Below, piece by piece: positions 1 through 6,597 of a stretch of 10,191 nt of DNA (within the stretch, counting starts at the first letter, position 1; each line of letters opens with the position of its first letter). A program made the position numbers and the translations under genes. The notes under the pieces were generated by a model that made no database searches, had not been told where the DNA came from, and was given only the letters and a program-made list of their open reading frames with translations. The stretch lies in NCBI GenBank assembly GCA_023269645.1, contig JAHFPR010000038.1, positions 1-10,191 on the forward strand. Direction: 5' to 3'. This stretch comes from Alphaproteobacteria bacterium. Lineage in GTDB: Bacteria > Pseudomonadota > Alphaproteobacteria > Rickettsiales > UBA8987.

Positions 1-966
1 CTGGAGATCGTGCCGGATCGGGATAAGCTGGCGCGGTATAATATGGATCTGGGCACGGTGCAGGAGGTAATTGCCACGGCACTCGGAGGCTTGCGCACGG
101 CGGAATCCGTGCAGGGGCGCGAGCGTTACGGCATCATGTTACGCTATGACCGGCCTTACCGCGAAACTATCGGGGATGTGGGCGATATACTGGTGGCCGC
201 TCCCTCCGGCGCGCAGATTCCCTTGAAAGAACTGGCGGATATTCACCTGACCGGCGGTTCGCAGATGATCGTTTCCGAAAACGCGCGGCTCAACGGCTGG
301 GTGTTCGTGGACATCGCGGGGCGCGACATCGGCGGCTATGTGCGGGAGGCACAGAAAATCGTGGCGGAAAAGGTGAAGCTGCCCGCCGGGTATTCCATCG
401 GCTGGAGCGGCCAGTTCGAGCAGATGCTGGAGGCGTGCGCACGGCTGAACATCGCCATCCCCGCTACCATCGCGATTATTTTCGTGCTGCTGGTGATGCA
501 TTTTGGCAGGCTGGATCGCACACTGATGGTGATGCTTTCGCTGCCATTCGGACTCATCGGTGGCGCGTGGACGCTCTATCTGGCGCAGTATAATTTCTCT
601 GTGGCGGTGGCGGTGGGGTTCATCGCGCTGGCGGGCATCGCGGTGGAAACGGCGGTGGTGATGCTGATTTACCTCGATCAACAGGTGCGCCAGCATCCGC
701 CCGCCTCACGCGCGGAACTGTTCGAGTGCGTCATGCACGGCGCGGTGCTGCGCGTTCGCCCCAAGCTGATGACCGTTTCCGTGATTATCGCCGGGCTGCT
801 GCCGGTGTTCATGACGGATGGCCTGGGTGCGGATGTAATGCGCCGCATCGCACTGCCGATGGTGGGCGGCATGATCAGCACCACGCTGCTGACGCTCATT
901 GTGATTCCGGTGGTGTATTACCGCTATGAAGCGCGGCGTTTCCTTCATAAAAATGATGTGGTATGA
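1..966 (+). CDS. cusA: CusA/CzcA-type heavy-metal RND efflux pump, C-terminal part (5' truncated by window)
   Basis: This is the inner-membrane proton antiporter of a tripartite metal efflux complex, spanning to the periplasm and working with an adaptor (CusB type) and an outer-membrane channel (CusC type). The frame is open from base 1, so about 321 C-terminal residues of a protein usually near 1040 residues are visible. The opening reads E-I-V-P-D-R-D-K-L-A-R-Y, the family's periplasmic docking/pore region, and GWSGQFEQM near residue 134 is a family signature. About five membrane segments follow (near 149-169, 175-194, 199-225, 256-272, 283-306). Glu in GIAVETAVVML (near 216) and Lys in VRPKLMTVSVIIAGLLPVF (near 255) match the CusA proton-relay Glu939 and Lys984. 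The tail (MRRIALPMVGGMISTTLLTL) is typical. The residues that distinguish Cu/Ag from Co/Zn/Cd transport lie outside the window; the resemblance to CusA is my reading. Confidence 0.93.
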   Translation: MEIVPDRDKLARYNMDLGTVQEVIATALGGLRTAESVQGRERYGIMLRYDRPYRETIGDVGDILVAAPSGAQIPLKELADIHLTGGSQMIVSENARLNGWVFVDIAGRDIGGYVREAQKIVAEKVKLPAGYSIGWSGQFEQMLEACARLNIAIPATIAIIFVLLVMHFGRLDRTLMVMLSLPFGLIGGAWTLYLAQYNFSVAVAVGFIALAGIAVETAVVMLIYLDQQVRQHPPASRAELFECVMHGAVLRVRPKLMTVSVIIAGLLPVFMTDGLGADVMRRIALPMVGGMISTTLLTLIVIPVVYYRYEARRFLHKNDVV

Positions 967-1008
967 TGCCGGGAATTTCATGCGTTTACACATTTCAGGG
1001 AGAGAAAA

Positions 1009-1242
1009 ATGGGACACGATAATCCGATGGGTATTGATCCGGTGCGGGCGTTAAAGGAACTTGTCGGCGCGGATGATAGCAATGTTGCGGCACTCGGCGC
1101 AGTAATTGGCGGGGAAGTGGAAGTCACCAAAGCCGCGATAGCGATAGATGCCGCCGGAGGCGCGCTGAGTGAAACCGGAGAGGGGTTCACGGCAGCCGGA
1201 ACACCGGGCGGAGGACGTTCGGGCGGTTTCAGCAGGGGATAG
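1009..1242 (+). CDS. Small hypothetical protein, 77 aa, glycine-rich tail
   Basis: I do not recognise this gene. It starts with ATG 42 bp after the pump stop codon, preceded by a good Shine-Dalgarno sequence (AGGGAGAG, about 5 bp from the ATG), and could be the last gene of the pump operon. The protein begins MGHDNPMGIDP. Residues about 15-50 are rich in Ala and Val with scattered acids. The last 20 or so residues are Gly-rich with a few Arg (GGGRSGGF). I see no signal peptide, membrane segment, or Cys or Met metal motif, so it does not resemble the periplasmic metallochaperone CusF. A long hairpin at 1255-1290 follows directly. The ribosome binding site and spacing favour a real gene. The short length and low-complexity composition argue for caution. 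Confidence 0.5.
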   Translation: MGHDNPMGIDPVRALKELVGADDSNVAALGAVIGGEVEVTKAAIAIDAAGGALSETGEGFTAAGTPGGGRSGGFSRG

Positions 1243-1254
1243 GCTGGGTTTGAT

Positions 1255-1290
1255 GAGGGGGTATGCTCTTGCGGCAAGAAATACCCCCTC
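1255..1290 (+). terminator. Long hairpin after the pump/small-gene unit
   Basis: GAGGGGGTAT (1255-1264) pairs perfectly with ATACCCCCTC (1281-1290), and inside it TCTTG (1267-1271) pairs with CAAGA (1275-1279) around a CGG loop. It begins 13 bp after the stop of the small gene, as a transcription terminator would. No T-run follows, so it could instead protect the mRNA 3' end or depend on other factors. Confidence 0.5.
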
Positions 1291-1363
1291 CGGATTTCGT
1301 AACCTTGCTATGTTCGCCAACGACTCCGAAAGAGTTGGTTTTCCGCGCCGCAGGCAGTGTGCG

Positions 1364-1553
1364 CCAAATAATATTCTGAGACCTTTGCATAACGCGTCAT
1401 TCCAGCGAAAGCTGGAATCCAGCGCGGCGTGTCTACGCCGCTGTACGAGCCTTTTCCGCCGCAGAAGCGGCTTAGCTGGATACCAGCTTTCGCTGGTATG
1501 ACGGAAAAATAGGGAGTTATGCAAAGGTTTCCTTCTGTAAGAATATTATTTGG
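1364..1553. repeat. MITE-like palindromic repeat A (190 bp, stepped inverted repeats)
   Basis: The outermost arms are CCAAATAATATTCT (1364-1377) and its exact complement (1540-1553). The second arms are ACCTTTGCATAAC (1381-1393) and GTTATGCAAAGGT (1516-1528), again perfect. The core runs from CGTCATTCCAGC (from 1395) to a GCTGGTATGACG end (to 1503), and its arms are themselves palindromic (CCAGCGAAAGCTGG). The second arm resembles, from memory, the GAGACCTTTGCA-type ends of some IS5-family insertion sequences, so this may be a non-autonomous derivative. No transposase gene is inside. I see no clear target duplication at the outer boundary. Confidence 0.8.
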
Positions 1554-1561
1554 TAACGCTA

Positions 1562-1712
1562 TAGAGCGTTTTTGCTTGAAGTGTTTACAAAAAGTAAAGA
1601 ATACCGTCATTCCTTCGGAGGCGGGAATCTCTGTATCCACATACTCCTTTTTTGAAAAAGAGACTCCCGCCTGCGCGGGAATGACGTAAACACTTGAATC
1701 AACAATGCTCTA
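1562..1712. repeat. MITE-like palindromic repeat B (151 bp), overlapping the AsmA stop codon
   Basis: The outer arms at 1562-1588 (starting TAGAGCGTTTTTGCTTG) and 1686-1712 are inverted copies matching at 23 of 27 positions. The core starts CGTCATTCC at 1605 and ends GGGAATGACG at 1686, with GGCGGGAATCTC facing GAGACTCCCGCC. It lies 8 bp from repeat A. If the outermost TA on each side is read as a target duplication, the ends are GAGC...GCTC flanked by TA, the pattern left by IS630/mariner-type elements; this is inference from two bases. The last three bases, read on the minus strand, are the TAG stop of the AsmA-family gene. Confidence 0.78.
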
Positions 1713-4424
1713 ATGACCGAACTGCTGGATCAGCCCGTTCAGCAATTGCTGCTGCTTCTGTTTTTTGGTGAGGGGCTGTTCCTGCGCCGGAGCCTGGGTT
1801 TGTGGAGCCTGGGTTTGTGGAGCGGGAATCGGCTGTTGCGCCGGATTTGCCGCAGGCACACCCGGTTGCTGCGGCTGCGCTGATGCATCGGGTGTTGCCT
1901 GTGGCTCCGCCTGCTGTGCTCCCGGCTGCAACAGTTGCTTCAGCCCACCCGGAAGTTTTCCGCCGAGCTTCTTATCCAGCAATTTCCCCAGCCGTTCCGC
2001 GCCCTTGTTCTTGAGCGCGTTGACGGCGATGGCCTTCATCTCCGGTGCAAAACTAACCTCTGCGCCTTTGCCTTCCACTTTCAGCGGGAAGGAAATCTGC
2101 TTCGTTTCGTTCATGAGGTAGCCCATCTCCGGAACAGTGGAAGCGATGCTGGCAGCCATTTCCGGCGCGAGGACGAACGTGCCCTGGAGCGCGTAATTCT
2201 TCTCCGCCAGCCCGTAATTCCCCGCGCCCTGGAAGGTGAACCCTTCCGCGCTGATCTCAATCGGGGTGATGGTCGCCACGCCGTTCTGGATGATGGTCTG
2301 CGCCGCCGCCCTGGTGATGATGGTATCCTTCTGTTGCAATTTCTGCTGCCATACCCTGGGGAGTTTCGCCTCGGCGATCTGCCGGAAATTCGGCACGATG
2401 GTGATTTTATCCAGCACCTTGCTCAGGATATTGAAATTCAGGAGCTTCCCCTCGGTTATCTCCATCTTGCCCTGGCCGGTAAGGTTTTTGCTGATGGAGG
2501 CTGCATCGAACCCCGCGCCGGAAAGAGCCATATCACCGGTGAGCAGCCCCGTGGCCTGGACAGGCGCAGCCTTGGGATCCGCAAGATCAGCCAGGCTGAT
2601 ATTCTGGAGGCCAAGCCCGATGGCGTAAAACTGCTTGCCGGGGTAATCCTCCACCTTGCCCTTGGCGGTGACGCTGCCTTTGCCGAGGTTCAGGCTGAGG
2701 CTATCCACGTTCAGGTTCGTCTGCGTGAAGCTCGCGCGCGCGCTAAGATTATCCACCGGAGCGGGAAGCTGCGACAGTTTCGCATAGCCCTTATCCAGCG
2801 TAAAACTTCCGGAGAACATGGCGGGCTGGCCGCCGCCCGCGCTAGCTCCCACGAGTTCAAGATTCACCTGCCCGCGCAAGGCTTCCGGCAGCGGCGCATC
2901 CTTCAGTGCGGCAAGCGAGGCTTTCAGCTTCTCCAGCGAAAAACTTGCGAGATCAGTGGTTACCGAGGCATTCTTCACCTGGAACATCTGCGTCGCAGGG
3001 TTGAAAGCCACACCGCCCTTACCGAGAATGTTCGGCGTATCGCTCAGATAGGCCGCTTTAAGCGTGAACGCGGCCATTTTTCCCGGCGCAAGATTCTCCA
3101 GCGAGCAATCCAGGCTGGTGATGTTCAACGCCACGCCGGGCGCAATTTCCTTGAAGGAAACGGAACCGCCCGCAAGCGAAATGCCCGCATTCAGCGCGGT
3201 GATTTTCCCCTGCGCCAGTGCCAGTTCCTTGAGGTTCGCCTTGAACTGGCCGGTGAGTGCGTCCGGCAGCTTCGCCGCTTTCAGTGCGGGCATATCCTCG
3301 CGCAATTTGGCGAAGGAGAATTTGGCGAGATCAGCGGTGACTAGCGTATCCGTCAGATGTACCGCGCCCGTGGCCTGGTTGAATGCGCCCGCACCCTCCA
3401 CGGCGATGTTCGACGAATCACTGGCGTAGGCCGCACTTAGCTTGAATTTGAAGGGCTTGCCATCCAGCGAGAAATCCGTGACGCGCACGTCCAGCGCGGG
3501 AATATCGAGGCCGATGCCCGGCGAAACATCCGCCATCCGCACCACGCCTTTCTCCAGCGCAATATCCATCACGATTGCGCCAAGCCCACCCGCGCCCGCC
3601 GAAAGCTGCTTGATGGTCGCTTCCAGTGTGCCTTTCATCGTTTGGGGCAGGGGTGCGGATTTCAGCCCCGGCAGTGCCCGAAGCTGCGCCATATCCAGCT
3701 GCGAGAGATCTACCGTGGTTTTGAGGTCGCTGATTTCCACGCCGGATTTCGCCAGATCGAGCTTTGCCTTGCCCGCGACGCTGATATTCTGCGTCGCCCC
3801 GAACGCCGCCATTTTCAGGGAAATATCGAACGGTTCGTTCAGCGAAAAATGGTTGACGGTCAAATCCAGGTGGGAAATCTGCGCCTTCAGTTCCGGCGAT
3901 TGCGAGCGGTCAATAACATCCAGCGTACCGTTTTTCAGCTCCAGCTTGTTCACCAGAATAAGCGGCAGCGCAGCGGTTTTCGCGGGGGTTGCACCATTGG
4001 AAGCGGGCGCGCCCTCTTTTATAGCGAGCGTCTGCGCGTTCAGCCCGCCGCCCTTCGCCTTGATGAGGGTGATGTGCGGCGATTGCACAGTGATGGCGGT
4101 GAGGCTGATTTCCTTTTTCGTGAGATAGGCGAGCACGTCCACCCCCACAAACACCTCATCCACGCTCACGAAATCGCCCGCGCCGAAGGCTGGATTCTCG
4201 GCGATGCGGAAGCCTTTAATATCCGCGCGGATGCCCTGGCTCAGCGAAATATCCAGCGACACGTCCGTGAAATCCACCTTTCGCCCCAGTGCCTTTTCCG
4301 CTTTTTCCAGCAGCATCGGCTTGTATTTGGCGATGTCGAAGGTCTTGATAAAGATGAACAATCCTCCCACCGCCAGCACGACGAGGATAAAAGCGATAAG
4401 GAACAGGTGCTTGAGGATTTTCAT
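1710..4424 (-). CDS. AsmA-family envelope protein, 904 aa
   Basis: AsmA-family proteins are inner-membrane-anchored periplasmic proteins implicated in outer-membrane biogenesis and in phospholipid transfer between membranes. Residues about 6-27 form one hydrophobic anchor after a short MKILKH cytoplasmic end, followed directly by the AsmA N-terminal region (KPMLLEKAEKALGRKVDFTDV, about 35-55). Residues about 580-665 (GKGSVTAKGKVEDYPG; TGDMALSGAGFDAASISKNL; ITEGKLLNFNILSKVL) match the conserved AsmA C-terminal domain. Between them is a 126-residue repeated module. Residues about 834-885 are a Pro/Gln/Ala-rich low-complexity tail ending in a basic, Gln-rich segment. The start at 4424 puts the anchor at the N-terminus, but the ribosome binding site is weak. 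An ATG 13 bp upstream is in another frame. The stop lies in repeat B. leuA is upstream on the same strand, about 300 bp away and separated by repeat C, so co-transcription is uncertain. AsmA paralogues are common, so no gene symbol is given. Confidence 0.9.
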   Translation of the reverse strand: MKILKHLFLIAFILVVLAVGGLFIFIKTFDIAKYKPMLLEKAEKALGRKVDFTDVSLDISLSQGIRADIKGFRIAENPAFGAGDFVSVDEVFVGVDVLAYLTKKEISLTAITVQSPHITLIKAKGGGLNAQTLAIKEGAPASNGATPAKTAALPLILVNKLELKNGTLDVIDRSQSPELKAQISHLDLTVNHFSLNEPFDISLKMAAFGATQNISVAGKAKLDLAKSGVEISDLKTTVDLSQLDMAQLRALPGLKSAPLPQTMKGTLEATIKQLSAGAGGLGAIVMDIALEKGVVRMADVSPGIGLDIPALDVRVTDFSLDGKPFKFKLSAAYASDSSNIAVEGAGAFNQATGAVHLTDTLVTADLAKFSFAKLREDMPALKAAKLPDALTGQFKANLKELALAQGKITALNAGISLAGGSVSFKEIAPGVALNITSLDCSLENLAPGKMAAFTLKAAYLSDTPNILGKGGVAFNPATQMFQVKNASVTTDLASFSLEKLKASLAALKDAPLPEALRGQVNLELVGASAGGGQPAMFSGSFTLDKGYAKLSQLPAPVDNLSARASFTQTNLNVDSLSLNLGKGSVTAKGKVEDYPGKQFYAIGLGLQNISLADLADPKAAPVQATGLLTGDMALSGAGFDAASISKNLTGQGKMEITEGKLLNFNILSKVLDKITIVPNFRQIAEAKLPRVWQQKLQQKDTIITRAAAQTIIQNGVATITPIEISAEGFTFQGAGNYGLAEKNYALQGTFVLAPEMAASIASTVPEMGYLMNETKQISFPLKVEGKGAEVSFAPEMKAIAVNALKNKGAERLGKLLDKKLGGKLPGGLKQLLQPGAQQAEPQATPDASAQPQQPGVPAANPAQQPIPAPQTQAPQTQAPAQEQPLTKKQKQQQLLNGLIQQFGH
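1791..1820 (-). repeat. 15-bp perfect tandem duplication in the AsmA tail
   Basis: AGCCTGGGTTTGTGG occurs twice in a row (1791-1805 and 1806-1820). On the coding strand it encodes repeated PQTQA units in the Pro/Gln-rich tail. The length is a multiple of three, so copy changes would keep the frame. Confidence 0.85.
2871..3716 (-). repeat. 126-residue internal repeat modules of the AsmA-family protein
   Basis: The motif T-x-D-L recurs at residues 237, 363 and 489, exactly 126 residues apart. Each is followed about 20-24 residues later by L-P-x-x-(L/M)-x-G. N-I-x-x-x-G recurs at residues 213, 339 and 465, also 126 apart. The neighbouring sequences align (for example FKLSAAYASDS with FTLKAAYLSDT). 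A partial earlier unit extends back to about residue 160. AsmA-like proteins are long beta structures, so repeated modules may lengthen the periplasmic span. Confidence 0.8.
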
Positions 4425-4464
4425 AGCGGTGGCTCATGTTGGGATATTTTTCGGATACACGTTT

Positions 4465-4677
4465 CTAGTGTAGTGTCTCCAGCAGAGCTTTATCCTATGC
4501 CGTCATACCAGCCCTCCTTTGTCATAAAAGAACGGGCTGGAATCCAGCCAAAGCCGCGTCTGCGGCGGACAAGATACCTTCAGCGTTGCAGACGCTCCGC
4601 GCTGGATTCCAGCCAGTCTTCCCAAAGAGTAAGATGGCTGGTATGACAGAGAACCTCTGCGAGAGACACTACACTAG
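4465..4677. repeat. MITE-like palindromic repeat C (213 bp)
   Basis: CTAGTGTAGTGTCTC (4465-4479) has an exact inverted copy at 4663-4677. Inside, the arms remain partly complementary (GCAGAG shared). The core runs from CGTCATACCAGCC (4501) to GGCTGGTATGAC (ending 4647), with inner GGCTGGAATCCAGCC and GCTGGATTCCAGCC palindromes and a central CCGCGTCTGC/GCAGACGCTCCGCG hairpin. It fills most of the gap between the AsmA-family gene and leuA. The remaining bases of the gap (4425-4464 and 4678-4731) show no gene or clear promoter. Both ends carry CTAG, which could be part of the arm or a palindromic target duplication. Confidence 0.8.
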
Positions 4678-4731
4678 CACGAACACGGAGAATGTAAAGA
4701 TGCCATGTGGAGGGAAGGCACTTTATAAAGG

Positions 4732-6294
4732 TTACACACCACTCCGCTCCGGCACAATCCGTTCCTGATAATTCAGCAGCTTGTTGAGTGCCGCGATATA
4801 GGCCAGCGCAGAGGCGACCAGCGTATCCGTATCAGCACCGTTGCCGTTGATGAGGATGCCTTTTTTCGTGGCGAGGCGCACCGCGACTTCCGCCTGCGCG
4901 TCAATGCCCTCCGTCACCGCATTCACCTGATAGAGTGCCAGCCGCGCCTCATGCGGAACGAGGCCGCGTATCGCCTTGAAGGTGGCATCCACCGGGCCGT
5001 CGCCATGTTCGGTGAGCACGAGTTTTTTGCCGTCCACCAGCAGCGTGACGGTGGCGATCTGCGCGCCTTTGGTTCCGCAATGTACGTCCAGCGCGTGGAG
5101 GCGGACGCGCTCCTCCTCCGCCCGTCCGGCGCGGTCATCCACCAGTGCCATGATGTCGTCGTCGTAGATTTTCTTCTTTTTATCAGCGAGTTGCTTGAAT
5201 CTATTAAACGCATCCTCGAAGGCATTGTCGCCCAGATTAAACCCAAGCTCCTTCAGCTTGTCGCGGAACGCCGCGCGACCGGAATGCTTGCCCATCACGA
5301 GGTCGGATTTGCCCAGACCCACCGATTCCGGGGTCATGATTTCATACGTATTCCGGTTCTTCAGCATCCCATCCTGATGGATGCCGGATTCATGCGCGAA
5401 GGCATTTGCCCCCACAATCGCCTTATTGTTCTGCACCGTGAAGCCGGTGATACCCGAAACCAGCTTGGACGCGCGCATAATGAACTCGCTTTTCACGCCG
5501 CAGGAAACGCCGTAGCTATCCTGCCGGGTTTTCAGTGCCATCACCACTTCCTCCAGCGCAGTATTCCCTGCGCGCTCGCCGATGCCGTTGATGGTGACTT
5601 CCGCCTGCCGCGCGCCCGCACGAATGGCCGCCAGCGTGTTCGCCGTGGCGAGGCCGAGATCGTTCTGCCCGTGGAAGGAGAACACCGCCTTTTCCGCGCC
5701 CTTGGCGTGCCCCATCACGTAGGTGAACATCATGCGGATGTCGTCCGGCGTGGCATAGCCCACCGTATCTGGCAGGTTGATGGTGGTCGCGCCCGCCTTG
5801 ATCGCGGCTTCCACCGCTTTCGTGAGGTAGAGCAGATCGCTGCGGGTGGCGTCCATCGCACTCCACTCCACGTCGTCCGTGTATTTCTTCGCCAGTTTCA
5901 CCATGTTGGTGATGATTTCCAGCACCTCCGCGCGGGTGAGCTTGAACTGGTATTTCAGGTGGATGTCGCTGGTGGAGATGAAGGTGTGGATGCGCCCGCG
6001 TTTGGCGGGTTTCACCGCTTCGCCTGCGCGCGCGATGTCGTCCGGCTTGCAGCGGGCGAGCGAGCAGACTACCGCTTTTTTCGTGCGCGCCGCAATGGCT
6101 TTCACCGCCTCGAAATCACCATCCGATGCCATTGCGAAGCCGGCCTCGATCACGTCCACGCCCATCTGATCCAGCACATCGGCGACGAGGATTTTTTCCT
6201 CCAGCGTCATGGTCGCGCCGGGGGATTGCTCGCCATCCCGCAGGGTGGTGTCAAAAATGATGATTTTATCGTTTCTGGGTTTTGCTTTGGTCAT
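4732..6294 (-). CDS. leuA: 2-isopropylmalate synthase
   Basis: This cytoplasmic enzyme condenses acetyl-CoA with 2-oxoisovalerate, the first committed step of leucine synthesis. The protein has 520 residues, normal for the family. FDTTLRDGEQSPG (14-26) is the catalytic and metal-binding signature (Asp15, Arg19), and INLPDTVGY (172-180), HGQNDLGLATAN (208-219), NGIGERAGN (236-244) and HESGIHQDGM (301-310) complete the TIM barrel and linker. Residues about 395-505, including HGDGPVDATFKAI, form the C-terminal leucine-feedback domain. The metal-ligand motif is HGQ, where the usual HxH would have a second His. I chose the ATG at 6294. The longer reading frame to 6384 translates palindromic repeat D into the spurious peptide MDSRLRGNDGK. 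The ribosome binding site is weak (a GGA about 14 bp upstream). leuB, leuC and leuD are not in the window. Confidence 0.95.
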   Translation of the reverse strand: MTKAKPRNDKIIIFDTTLRDGEQSPGATMTLEEKILVADVLDQMGVDVIEAGFAMASDGDFEAVKAIAARTKKAVVCSLARCKPDDIARAGEAVKPAKRGRIHTFISTSDIHLKYQFKLTRAEVLEIITNMVKLAKKYTDDVEWSAMDATRSDLLYLTKAVEAAIKAGATTINLPDTVGYATPDDIRMMFTYVMGHAKGAEKAVFSFHGQNDLGLATANTLAAIRAGARQAEVTINGIGERAGNTALEEVVMALKTRQDSYGVSCGVKSEFIMRASKLVSGITGFTVQNNKAIVGANAFAHESGIHQDGMLKNRNTYEIMTPESVGLGKSDLVMGKHSGRAAFRDKLKELGFNLGDNAFEDAFNRFKQLADKKKKIYDDDIMALVDDRAGRAEEERVRLHALDVHCGTKGAQIATVTLLVDGKKLVLTEHGDGPVDATFKAIRGLVPHEARLALYQVNAVTEGIDAQAEVAVRLATKKGILINGNGADTDTLVASALAYIAALNKLLNYQERIVPERSGV

Positions 6295-6305
6295 ATTTTG
6301 TTTTC

Positions 6306-6426
6306 CGTCATTCCCGCGAAGGCGGGAATCCATCTTCGTCACGGAGTGACGAAATAATATTTCAACGTCATACTGGCATTTCACCGCGTCGCGGCGACAT
6401 GGATTCCCGCCTTCGCGGGAATGACG
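6306..6426. repeat. Palindromic repeat D (121 bp, 28-bp perfect arms)
   Basis: The first 28 bp (6306-6333, beginning CGTCATTCCCGCG) and the last 28 bp (6399-6426) are exact inverted copies. Each arm also contains its own palindrome, ATTCCCGCGAAGGCGGGAAT, which resembles, from memory, the dRS3-type repeats of Neisseria and similar repeats in other proteobacteria. The centre holds TTCGTCAC-GGA-GTGACGAA and GTCGC-G-GCGAC hairpins. It ends 11 bp upstream of the leuA start codon, so it forms the leuA leader or promoter region. It has no extra outer arms like those of repeats A to C. Confidence 0.9.
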
Positions 6427-6513
6427 CGTTTTCTTATGCTACAGTGGAAACCTATACTAAGAAACATCAGAAGAATAAAGCACTTTCCTTCCATCCGGAA
6501 GCCTACAAAAGCG

Positions 6514-6580
6514 AACAGGTGCTCCGGGGGCTTTCAAAAAAACCTTGGGGGGTTTTAAGAAAGCTCCGGAAACACCTGTT
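6514..6580 (-). terminator. Strong nested stem-loop downstream of the 135-aa gene
   Basis: AACAGGTGCTCC... (6514-6535) and ...GGAAACACCTGTT (6559-6580) are inverted copies matching at 18 of 22 positions. The loop contains an inner AAAACC (6539-6544) / GGTTTT (6551-6556) stem and runs of 7 A and 6 G on the plus strand. Read on the minus strand it starts 18 bp after the 135-aa gene's stop, and its inner stem is followed by seven T, so it can act as that gene's terminator. It could also be an unrelated palindromic repeat. Confidence 0.5.
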
Positions 6581-6597
6581 GCCGTTATGCTATGTTA

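Noticed and set aside
1935..3344. Plus-strand open frame of 469 codons
   Set aside because: It is antisense to the AsmA-family gene, low in recognisable motifs and rich in Arg, His and Gln as GC-rich shadow frames are. The minus strand has the membrane anchor, repeats and family motifs.
4951..6357. Plus-strand open frame of 468 codons
   Set aside because: It lies opposite leuA, whose motifs are unmistakable, and runs into repeat D at its end. No family resemblance.
6295..6384. N-terminal extension of LeuA
   Set aside because: Its 30 residues are translated mainly from palindromic repeat D and are not part of any LeuA; the ATG at 6294 gives a normal-length protein.
6507..6590. Integron attC site
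   Set aside because: The long imperfect hairpin suggested it, but the outer ends do not fit RYYYAAC and GTTRRRY, and no cassette array or integrase is seen.
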